Positions 18,276-25,796 of a stretch of DNA of 64,000 nt are shown one piece after another. The notes under the pieces are model-generated. The model had not been told where the DNA came from. It did no database searches and worked only from the letters and a program-made list of their open reading frames with translations. This stretch comes from RGEC01 sp964475595. Its GTDB lineage: Bacteria > Bacteroidota > Bacteroidia > NS11-12g > UBA955. Made by a program: the position numbers and the translations under genes. The stretch lies in assembly GCA_964475595.1 (NCBI GenBank), contig CAYYXG010000001.1:124001-188000 (forward strand), given 5' to 3'. The number at the start of each line of letters is the position of its first letter. Positions within the stretch are counted from its first letter, which is position 1.

Positions 18276-21200
18276 TTAGTCTTTCCCGTGGCAGCTCTTA
18301 AACTTCTTGCCGCTACCACATGGACAAGGATCGTTTCTACCCACCTTAATTTCATTTCGAATGGGCGACTGAGGAATAGACTGATGTTCAGGTGCCGGTG
18401 GCGGCATGGATGGATCCTGCATGCTACCTCCTCCGATTTCCTCGCGGCCAGTTTTCATTTTGGGTTCTTCTTTGCGTTTACTCACACGGGCTTCTTCCAC
18501 TCGATCTCCGCTTTCAATCTCACTTCTGAAAAGTAGCCCGAGCACACGCTGGTTCAGGCGGTTTAGCATTTGTCCGAAAAGTTCAAAACTCTCAATTTTA
18601 TAAATTAACAGCGGGTCTTTCTGCTCATACTGCGCATTGTAAGTGCTTTGCTTCAATTCGTCGAGTTCGCGTAGATGTTCTTTCCACTCATCATCAATCA
18701 TTTGCAGGGTCACCATCTTTTCCAGTTCGTGTATGAGCTCCTTGCATTCCGAAGCCAGTGCTTTTTGCAGCGGGGTTACAATCTGAAACGAATGAATGCC
18801 ATCTGTCATTGGAACGAGCACGTTTTCAATTTTATCGCCTTGTTCCTGATAAATGCCTTGGAATACGGGCAGTGCCTGCCGGCGAATGCGTTCGTTTTTA
18901 TCCTGATAGTGTTTGGTCAGGCTATCAAACAAGGCTTCAATAAGTGCATCTTCTTTGGAGGTTTGGAAAGTTTGCAGATCAAAGGGCAGGCCGGATGCCA
19001 TGGTTTTTATTACCTCCAGTTCCAGCTGCTCGTAGCTGTCTGCATCTTTGGCCAATTGCACCTGTTCTGTGCACCAGTTGTAAAGCATGTTTTTCAGGTC
19101 AATGCTCAAACGGTCACCAAATAGGGCATTTCTGCGCATCCGGTAAATGTTGGTGCGCTGCTTGTTCATTACATCATCATATTCCAGCAGACGCTTACGC
19201 ACCCCGAAATTGTTCTGCTCCATGCGCTTTTGGTTACGCTCTATGGTTTTGGTCATCCAGCTGTGTTCAATCACATCGCCTTCTTTGTAGCCAAATTTAT
19301 CCATAAAACGGCTCACACGTTCTGAACCAAAAATTCGCATCAGGTCATCTTCCAGACTCACATAAAAGCGCGATGTTCCGGGGTCTCCCTGACGGCCGGC
19401 ACGTCCGCGAAGCTGTCTGTCTACCCGGCGGCTATCGTGTCGCTCAGTACCTATAATGGCAAGACCACCGGCGGCTTTTACCTCATCGCCGATTTTAATG
19501 TCGGTACCACGTCCTGCCATGTTGGTAGCAATCGTTACTGCACCCGGTTTTCCGGCCTCAGCCACAATTTCTGCTTCACGCTGGTGCTGCTTGGCATTCA
19601 ACACATTGTGTTTAATCCGTTTCATAGTCAGCATGCGGCTCAGCAATTCGCTGAATTCGACGCTGGTGGTACCCACGAGCACAGGCCTGCCTGCCTCCTG
19701 CAGTTTCACTACTTCTTCAATAACAGCATTGAATTTTTCGCGCATGGACTTGTACACCTGGTCTTCATAATCCTTGCGAATGGCAGGTTTGTTGGTGGGA
19801 ATGACCATTACCCCCAATTTATAGATATCCCATAATTCCTGCGCTTCAGTTTCAGCCGTACCGGTCATACCGGCCAGCTTGTGATACATTCTGAAATAAT
19901 TCTGCAGGGTAATGGTGGCATAGGTTTGCGTTGCCGCTTCAATACGCACATTTTCTTTGGCTTCAATGGCCTGATGCAGGCCATCGCTGTAGCGTCGTCC
20001 GTCCAAAACACGCCCGGTCTGCTCATCCACGATTTTTACCTTGTTGTCCTGAATGATGTATTCCACATCTTTTTCAAACATGGTATAAGCTTTCAGCAGC
20101 TGCTGAACACTGTGAATGCGGTCGCTTTTAATGGCAAATTCGCGCATCAGGTCGTCTTTACGACGCAGTTTTTCCGTTTCATCTGCCGAGGTTCTTTCAA
20201 TTTCTGCAATTTCACTACCCACATCCGGCAATACAAAGAAATTGGGATCTTCACCCGCACCTGTAATTAATTCTATGCCTTTGTCGGTAAGGTCTACGCT
20301 GCTGGTTTTTTCATCGATGGTGAAGAAAAGCGGGGCATCGGCCTTTGGCATTTCCTTTTGCTGATCCTGCAGGTAGTAACTTTCGGTTTTGGTCAGAATG
20401 GTACGAACACCCGATTCGCTCAGGAATTTGATCAGCGCACGATTTTTGGGCAAGCCACGATGTGCACGGAGCAATGCAAGTCCGCCTTCACCTTCTTTGC
20501 TGCCGGTATTTCCTTCTTCAATCAGACGCTTAGCATCATTCAGTGCCGTAACAATGTATTTTTTTTGTGCTTCAACCAATTTTTGGATGCGGGGTTTAAG
20601 GGCGTCAAATTGCTGGTCATCGCCGTGTGGTGTAGGTCCGCTTATAATCAATGGGGTTCTGGCATCGTCAATCAATACGCTGTCCACCTCATCCACAATG
20701 GCAAAGTGATGTTTTTTCTGCACCTGTTCCTCCGGGCTGTGTGCCATATTGTCACGCAGGTAGTCAAAACCAAATTCGTTGTTGGTTCCGTAGGTGATAT
20801 CGGCCAAATACGCTTTGCGTCTTGATGCGCTATTGGGCTGGTGGTATTCGAGGCAATCTACCGATAGTCCCAGGAAGTTGTACAGCGGGCCGTTCCATTC
20901 GCAGTCACGTCGGGCCAGGTAATCGTTCACGGTTACTACGTGTACACCGCGCTTTCCAAGTGCATTCAGGTAAACAGGCAGCGTACTTACCAGTGTTTTA
21001 CCTTCACCGGTGGCCATTTCTGCAATTTTTCCGCGGTGCAGCGCAATACCGCCAATCAACTGAACATCGTAGTGAACCATGTTCCATCGAATATGGCCAC
21101 CTGCAGCGGTCCATTCATTGCTGTAAACGGCCTTATCTCCCTCAATGGAGACATGACTGTGGTTTACGGCAATTTCTCTGTCCAGTTCGGTGGCAGTAAC

Positions 21201-21602
21201 GGAGAGCTTCTCATTTTCAGACAGACGTCGTGCAGCTTCCTTTACCGCCGCAAAGGCTTCGGGAAGTATTTCTGCAAGAATTTCCTCCAAACTGCTGTCA
21301 CGACTTTTTTCCAGCTCGTCTATTTGATGAAACAGGCCATCCCGCATATCGGTCTGATCCTCGGGGGTATTTTCCAGTTCTGCTTTTGCAGATGCAATTC
21401 TGGAATCTATTTCCGTAAGATGGGCGTTGATACGGGCAATGAAATCTTGTGTTTTATTGCGGAGTTCATCATTGCTTAATGATGCGTATGAAGCAAAATG
21501 CTCATTTATTTTTGTGACAATGGGCTCAATTTCTTTGCGGTCGCGGTCGGTTTTGTTTCCGCCAAAAATATTGCCAAGTCCGGATACGAGTTTTCCAATC
21601 AT
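18276..21602 (-). CDS. secA: Preprotein translocase ATPase subunit SecA
   Basis: A 1108-residue SecA, the cytoplasmic motor that drives unfolded proteins through SecYEG. It shows GEGKTLVSTLPVYLNALG (Walker A; about 197-215), the DEVDSVLIDDARTPLIISG helicase motif, GRGTDIKIG and RQLRGRAGRQGDPG in the second nucleotide-binding fold, and a C-terminal SEC-C zinc motif, GRNDPCPCGSGKKFKSCHG. It is longer than E. coli SecA (901) because of the N-terminal and central insertions typical of Bacteroidota. A TAATTTCG box (minus strand) lies 11 bases before the ATG. It supplies the Sec export that all signal-peptide proteins in this window need. Confidence 0.97.
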   Translation of the reverse strand: MIGKLVSGLGNIFGGNKTDRDRKEIEPIVTKINEHFASYASLSNDELRNKTQDFIARINAHLTEIDSRIASAKAELENTPEDQTDMRDGLFHQIDELEKSRDSSLEEILAEILPEAFAAVKEAARRLSENEKLSVTATELDREIAVNHSHVSIEGDKAVYSNEWTAAGGHIRWNMVHYDVQLIGGIALHRGKIAEMATGEGKTLVSTLPVYLNALGKRGVHVVTVNDYLARRDCEWNGPLYNFLGLSVDCLEYHQPNSASRRKAYLADITYGTNNEFGFDYLRDNMAHSPEEQVQKKHHFAIVDEVDSVLIDDARTPLIISGPTPHGDDQQFDALKPRIQKLVEAQKKYIVTALNDAKRLIEEGNTGSKEGEGGLALLRAHRGLPKNRALIKFLSESGVRTILTKTESYYLQDQQKEMPKADAPLFFTIDEKTSSVDLTDKGIELITGAGEDPNFFVLPDVGSEIAEIERTSADETEKLRRKDDLMREFAIKSDRIHSVQQLLKAYTMFEKDVEYIIQDNKVKIVDEQTGRVLDGRRYSDGLHQAIEAKENVRIEAATQTYATITLQNYFRMYHKLAGMTGTAETEAQELWDIYKLGVMVIPTNKPAIRKDYEDQVYKSMREKFNAVIEEVVKLQEAGRPVLVGTTSVEFSELLSRMLTMKRIKHNVLNAKQHQREAEIVAEAGKPGAVTIATNMAGRGTDIKIGDEVKAAGGLAIIGTERHDSRRVDRQLRGRAGRQGDPGTSRFYVSLEDDLMRIFGSERVSRFMDKFGYKEGDVIEHSWMTKTIERNQKRMEQNNFGVRKRLLEYDDVMNKQRTNIYRMRRNALFGDRLSIDLKNMLYNWCTEQVQLAKDADSYEQLELEVIKTMASGLPFDLQTFQTSKEDALIEALFDSLTKHYQDKNERIRRQALPVFQGIYQEQGDKIENVLVPMTDGIHSFQIVTPLQKALASECKELIHELEKMVTLQMIDDEWKEHLRELDELKQSTYNAQYEQKDPLLIYKIESFELFGQMLNRLNQRVLGLLFRSEIESGDRVEEARVSKRKEEPKMKTGREEIGGGSMQDPSMPPPAPEHQSIPQSPIRNEIKVGRNDPCPCGSGKKFKSCHGKD

Positions 21603-21613
21603 AGGATAAGTTG

Positions 21614-21621
21614 CGAAATTA
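21614..21621 (-). promoter_or_regulatory. -7-like box TAATTTCG before secA
   Basis: Ends 11 bases upstream of the secA ATG. Identical to the boxes before purH and typA. Confidence 0.35.
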
Positions 21622-21684
21622 CATATTACAACATGTAAGCCAAATATAGTAGGGATGAAAATACCGACATTTTGGCCGAAAATA

Positions 21685-21712
21685 AAAAATCCCTCTGTTG
21701 AGAGGGATTTTT
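21685..21712 (-). terminator. Intrinsic terminator of hsp20
   Basis: A hairpin with stem TCCCTCT/AGAGGGA and loop GTTG, flanked by A5 and T5 tracts, 20 bases after the hsp20 stop. The flanking A and T runs make it usable in both directions, but only the minus strand has a gene ending here. Confidence 0.75.
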
Positions 21713-21731
21713 CTTGGATTTTTCTAACTTT

Positions 21732-22172
21732 TTATTTAACTTGTATCTTTTTGGCTGTGGTTATGGCCTCCACATACTTTTTATTGAGGGTGATGTTCAA
21801 AATGCCATCGGTGTAGGTGGCTTTAATGTTGTCTTTCTCGCAGTTTTCCGGCAGGGCGAATGACCGTTGAAATGCGCGGTAACTGAACTCCTTTCTGAGA
21901 AATTTACCCTCCAGTTTTTCTTCCTTTTGTTCCTTTTTTTCAGTGGAAATGGTCAATACATTGTTTTGTAGTTCAATGTTGAAATCTTCTCTTTTCATTC
22001 CCGGTGCTGCCAGCTCAATTCTGTAATCCTTGTCTGATTCCTTTACATTGACTGATGGCGTTGTTGCGGTCAAATCTCCGTCCCACTCGAGTAAATCTTT
22101 GTTTAGGAAATCTTCCCAAAGGGATGTGAATGCCGGAAACATCCGGGCGGTGGTTGTGGCTAATGTGCTCAT
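21732..22172 (-). CDS. Hsp20/alpha-crystallin family small heat shock protein
   Basis: An ATP-independent holdase chaperone of 146 residues. The alpha-crystallin domain runs from about residue 38 to 140: PSVNVKESDKDYRIELAAPG, REDFNIELQNNVLTIS and a final ITLNKKY-containing strand. The start at 22172 (MSTLATTTARMF) is chosen over the longer 22229 frame because the extension is not family-like and a CAACTTTG box (minus strand, 22199-22206) sits 26 bases before this ATG. It is a single-gene unit with its own terminator. A C-terminal I-x-I anchor is not obvious, though KIQVK may serve. Confidence 0.92.
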   Translation of the reverse strand: MSTLATTTARMFPAFTSLWEDFLNKDLLEWDGDLTATTPSVNVKESDKDYRIELAAPGMKREDFNIELQNNVLTISTEKKEQKEEKLEGKFLRKEFSYRAFQRSFALPENCEKDNIKATYTDGILNITLNKKYVEAITTAKKIQVK

Positions 22173-22319
22173 GATTGTATAATTAAAATGTTGGACTGCA
22201 AAGTTGCTATGCGATGGGAGGGGATACACTGATAAAGGTCAATGCCCGTGCTGTTTCAAATGGCCTGGTTAATCCGGATAATGGGTATTTTTTGTTTTTT
22301 CGTTGAACTTTTATTCCCA

Positions 22320-22326
22320 TAATTTG
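22320..22326 (+). promoter_or_regulatory. -7-like box TAATTTG before the TonB receptor gene
   Basis: Ends 13 bases before the ATG at 22340. The same 7-mer is found at 10731, 14932, 29469 and 33977. Confidence 0.4.
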
Positions 22327-22339
22327 TTCTATTTTCTCT

Positions 22340-24742
22340 ATGCGATACGTCATTTACACTATTCTGTTGTTATTCGCCACTTCAGCTTTTTCTCAGGATA
22401 TCATTATCAAAGGCATTGTAAAGGATGCAGCCACGAATGCACCTATTGCCAAGGCAGATGTAAAAATTTTAAAGACGAATATTTCCGGAGTATCCGATTC
22501 TGCAGGTAACTTTTTATTGATGCTTTCAGAACCGGGCTTTTATGTGATTTCGGCAACCAAGGATGGCTACAATGACGGTTTTGCCGCAGAGATGTTGTTT
22601 ACCTTTGATAAAAGTCCGTTTGTTGAAATTGGCATGGAAAGTGTCGCTAAAAGCATTGGAACAGTCAACATATCTCGCAGTGCCATTCAGGCGCGCAGGG
22701 CGGAGAGTCCGGTGGGTGCCCAGTCGCTCAGTATTCGCGAGATTGAGCGGAATCCGGGTGGTAACCGCGATATCAGTAAGATTGTACAATCGCTTCCCGG
22801 GGTAATCAGCGTACCTAGTTTTCGCAACGATATTGTAATCAGGGGCGGTTCTCCTGTAGAAAATAAATTTTACCTGGATGGTTTTGAAATACCTGTAATC
22901 AATCACTTTCAAACCCAGGGTAGTACGGGCGGACCGGTAGGTATTCTGAACGTAAACTTTATCAAGGAAGTGAACTTTTATACCGGAGCGTTCCCCATAA
23001 ACTATGCCAATGGAATGAGTGCTGTGGTTGATTTTAAGCAGATGGAGGGGAACAGCGAGAAGCCTAAATTTCGCTTTACACTGGGCAGCTCTGATTTGGG
23101 TTTTACTGCCGACGGTCCTTTGGGTAAATCGAAAAAAACCACCTTTATTGTTTCGGCTCGTCAAAGCTATCTGCAAGGATTATTTACGCTGTTGAAATTG
23201 CCTTTTCTTCCTAATTTTATTGATTATCAGGCCAAAGTGAAAACCAAACTTACTAATAAGTCGGAGTTGAATATAGTTATGCTGGGTGCCGTAGATTACA
23301 TCCGGTTAAATGAAAAGGTGAATGAAGGCATTACCGATACATTAACCCTCAAGTCCAATCAGTATATACTTGGCTATATCCCCGATTATCAGCAATGGAA
23401 TTACATGATAGGTACATCCTATACCTATTATGGAAAATCTAAACATCAGGTGTTTCTGAGCCGGAATATGCTGAGTAACATCAATACAAAGTATCAAAAC
23501 AATGATGAATCGGATCCGGCCAAGAAAATTTTGGATTACAGAAGCACAGAGGAGGAGAACAAACTCCGATATGAACAGTCTAGGCGCTATGGTCGCTGGT
23601 CTGTAATGAACGGGGGAGGGTTTGAATTTTCACAATACGGCAATAAAACTTTCAACCGGATTAGCACGCCTCTTGGCCCACAGACCATCAATTTTCAAAG
23701 TGATTTGAATGTGGTAAAATACAGTTTATTTAGTAAATGGAACCGCAGTTTTTCTTCCGGTGCTATGGTGGCAATGGGTTTAAGACTGGATGGTTCCGGG
23801 TACAATAACACCATGGCCAATCCCCTGAATCAGCCGAGCATATCTTTGTCTGCATCTATTCCGGTGGCCAATGGTATCTTTTTTAATGCCAACGTAGGAC
23901 GGTTTCACCAGTTGCCCGCATACACGCTGTTGGGTTACAGAGACAGTACGGGTATGCTTGCCAATAAATCCCAGCTGCAATACCTTCAGAACAGCATGGC
24001 TGCAGCAGGATTTCAATATAACTATGGTTTAGAAACCAAAATCACCCTGGAGGGTTTTTATAAACAATACCGCCGCTATCCGGTGAGTATTCGTGAGGGT
24101 ATCAGTTTGGGTAATCTGGGCGGAGACTTTGCCATTGTAGGCAACGAGCCGGTGATTTCTAATGGTACCGGTCAGGCCTACGGTATGGAATTTTTGGTGC
24201 AGCGCAGAAGCCGCAAGGGACTTTATGGAATTGCCAGCTACACGCTCTGCTGGAGCAGTTTTGCCGACCCTCAGGGAAAGCTCATTGCCAGTGCATGGGA
24301 TAGCAGACATACGGTGGTACTTACTGGCGGAATGAAATTGAAGCGCAACTGGGAACTGGGCGTTAAATGGCGCTTCATCACCGGCAGACCTTTTACACCG
24401 TTTGATACCACCCGTTCTCTCGCTAAATACAGTTGGGACGTAGTGGGGCAGGCAGTTCCCGATTATCGCCGGTTGAATACGCTCAGGGTGGGCAATTTTA
24501 ATCAGTTTGATATCAGGGTTGATAAAGTTTGGTATTTTAGAAAAAGTTCACTAAATTTATATATTGATATTCAGAACTTTTTTAACACGCAGTATGTAGG
24601 GCCTAATACCCTAGTAGCTGCCCGCAATGCAGACGGAGCATTACTTTCAGACCCTTCCAATCCATTGCAGTATAAAGCCGATTTTTTACCCAATACATCC
24701 GGTACAGTGCTGCCTACCATTGGGGTGATTCTGGATTTTTAA
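22340..24742 (+). CDS. TonB-dependent receptor with carboxypeptidase-regulatory-like N-domain
   Basis: An 800-residue outer-membrane protein. The signal peptide is MRYVIYTILLLFATSAFSQ. Residues ~20-100 are a CarboxypepD_reg-like domain (IIIKGIVKDAATNAPIAKADV). The plug follows, with NPGGNRDISKIVQSLPGV and VIRGGSPVENKFYLDGFEIP. The rest is a 22-strand-type beta barrel ending in an aromatic strand (GVILDF). The substrate is unknown. There is no SusD-like partner next to it, so it is not an obvious SusCD polysaccharide system; it may import a metal chelate or another small ligand. It stands alone between hsp20 and the universal stress gene. Confidence 0.92.
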   Translation: MRYVIYTILLLFATSAFSQDIIIKGIVKDAATNAPIAKADVKILKTNISGVSDSAGNFLLMLSEPGFYVISATKDGYNDGFAAEMLFTFDKSPFVEIGMESVAKSIGTVNISRSAIQARRAESPVGAQSLSIREIERNPGGNRDISKIVQSLPGVISVPSFRNDIVIRGGSPVENKFYLDGFEIPVINHFQTQGSTGGPVGILNVNFIKEVNFYTGAFPINYANGMSAVVDFKQMEGNSEKPKFRFTLGSSDLGFTADGPLGKSKKTTFIVSARQSYLQGLFTLLKLPFLPNFIDYQAKVKTKLTNKSELNIVMLGAVDYIRLNEKVNEGITDTLTLKSNQYILGYIPDYQQWNYMIGTSYTYYGKSKHQVFLSRNMLSNINTKYQNNDESDPAKKILDYRSTEEENKLRYEQSRRYGRWSVMNGGGFEFSQYGNKTFNRISTPLGPQTINFQSDLNVVKYSLFSKWNRSFSSGAMVAMGLRLDGSGYNNTMANPLNQPSISLSASIPVANGIFFNANVGRFHQLPAYTLLGYRDSTGMLANKSQLQYLQNSMAAAGFQYNYGLETKITLEGFYKQYRRYPVSIREGISLGNLGGDFAIVGNEPVISNGTGQAYGMEFLVQRRSRKGLYGIASYTLCWSSFADPQGKLIASAWDSRHTVVLTGGMKLKRNWELGVKWRFITGRPFTPFDTTRSLAKYSWDVVGQAVPDYRRLNTLRVGNFNQFDIRVDKVWYFRKSSLNLYIDIQNFFNTQYVGPNTLVAARNADGALLSDPSNPLQYKADFLPNTSGTVLPTIGVILDF

Positions 24743-24783
24743 TCCATAAAAAAACCGCCTTGAAAAGCGGTTTTTTATGGATT
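24741..24783. terminator. Bidirectional intrinsic terminator
   Basis: A long, nearly perfect palindrome: arm AATCCATAAAAAAACCGC pairs with GCGGTTTTTTATGGATT around a CTTGAAAA loop, with one bulged A. It lies between the convergent TonB receptor gene and universal stress protein gene and would serve both. Confidence 0.85.
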
Positions 24784-24792
24784 GTTAAATTA

Positions 24793-25659
24793 TTAGTAAT
24801 CGTAAGTGAATCCGGTTTCTTTGGGATGTATGCACATTACCGGGGTATTGCTGCGGTTAACAATTTGTTGGGTATAGGTACCCCTTAGCATATCGGTAAT
24901 TCCAAAGTCCAGGTCTGTCATAACCAGAATCAAATCAGCATTGGCCTTAGCAGCGTAGTTCATGATTTCTGTGGCGTAATTTTCAAGCAACCGATCTTCA
25001 ATTTCTACGTCTTTGAACTGTACACCATTTTGCGATAACTTGCTTTCAACGGATTTCACATTGGCTTTAATCCGGTTTTGGGTAAATTCATCATTGCTGC
25101 CCTGATATACCACATGGATTTCAGAGTTGAATTTCTTTCCAACATGAATGGCCCAGTCAGTTTTTTGGCGACTTTCAATGGAGAGGTCCATGGGCATGAC
25201 AATTTTTTTATAACCTTCACCTACGGAATGATTTTTTACCACTACCACAGGAACTTCAACACTCTGAATGGTTCGGCTGGCGTTTGATCCTATCACCTGT
25301 TCTATACCATTGGCACCATGACTGCCCATAATGACTGAGTCGAAATTCTCTTCATTGGCGATCTGGGCAATGGTTTTGTAAATTCGGCCTGAGCCAATTC
25401 GTATATGAACGTTGATTCCGTGCTTTGATTTTACTTCAGCGGCAATATTTTCCAATCGGTTTTGAACGGCCTCCTTGACCAGCTCTGATTGATTCCCGCC
25501 CCCAAAAATACCTCCGAAAAGGCCTTCATCAATGATATTTAATAAGGTGATTTCGTTGTTGTAGACCTGGGCAACTTTAATAGCATGGCCTAAAGCACTG
25601 CTGGCCACGTCTGAAAAATCGGTAGGGACTAGAATGTTGTTATTGGTTTTACGTTGCAT
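24793..25659 (-). CDS. Universal stress protein with two UspA domains
   Basis: A protein of about 288 residues with two tandem UspA folds. Domain 1 (about 1-145) starts NNILVPTDFSDVASSALGHA and has GSHGANGIEQVIGSNASRTI, a G-x2-G-x9-G(S/N)-type ATP-binding loop. Domain 2 (about 150-288) starts KKIVMPMDLSIESRQKTD and has a weaker version of the loop (MTDLDFGITDMLRGTYTQ), so it may not bind ATP. The ATG at 25659 (MQRKTNNN) is preferred over 25722 because a TACTTTTG box ends 20 bases before it. Role: survival under stress; the partner is unknown. Confidence 0.92.
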   Translation of the reverse strand: MQRKTNNNILVPTDFSDVASSALGHAIKVAQVYNNEITLLNIIDEGLFGGIFGGGNQSELVKEAVQNRLENIAAEVKSKHGINVHIRIGSGRIYKTIAQIANEENFDSVIMGSHGANGIEQVIGSNASRTIQSVEVPVVVVKNHSVGEGYKKIVMPMDLSIESRQKTDWAIHVGKKFNSEIHVVYQGSNDEFTQNRIKANVKSVESKLSQNGVQFKDVEIEDRLLENYATEIMNYAAKANADLILVMTDLDFGITDMLRGTYTQQIVNRSNTPVMCIHPKETGFTYDY

Positions 25660-25679
25660 AAAAATGGGGTTTATGATTG

Positions 25680-25687
25680 CAAAAGTA
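25680..25687 (-). promoter_or_regulatory. -7 promoter box TACTTTTG before usp
   Basis: A perfect TAnnTTTG match on the minus strand, 20 bases upstream of the ATG at 25659. It falls inside the longer frame and so argues against the 25722 start. Confidence 0.5.
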
Positions 25688-25750
25688 GTGCACTTATCGC
25701 TACAAAATGCGATATTAGTCACATTGTAACAGATGTTTTCGTTAAAAAAA

Positions 25751-25779
25751 ACAAAAAGCAGGACAAGCCTGCTTTTTGT
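25751..25779 (-). terminator. Intrinsic terminator of the PKD-repeat gene
   Basis: Stem AAAAAGCAGG/CCTGCTTTTT with a five-base loop, 18 bases after the stop of the gene ending at 25797. Confidence 0.8.
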
Positions 25780-25796
25780 TTGGGTTGATATAAGGT

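Noticed and set aside
18288..21609. Many long open frames on the plus strand opposite secA
   Set aside because: They are mirror frames of a highly conserved gene, with no signal, family motif or spacing of their own.
22340..24742. TonB receptor as part of a SusCD polysaccharide locus
   Set aside because: No SusD-like lipoprotein, glycoside hydrolase or sulfatase is next to it.
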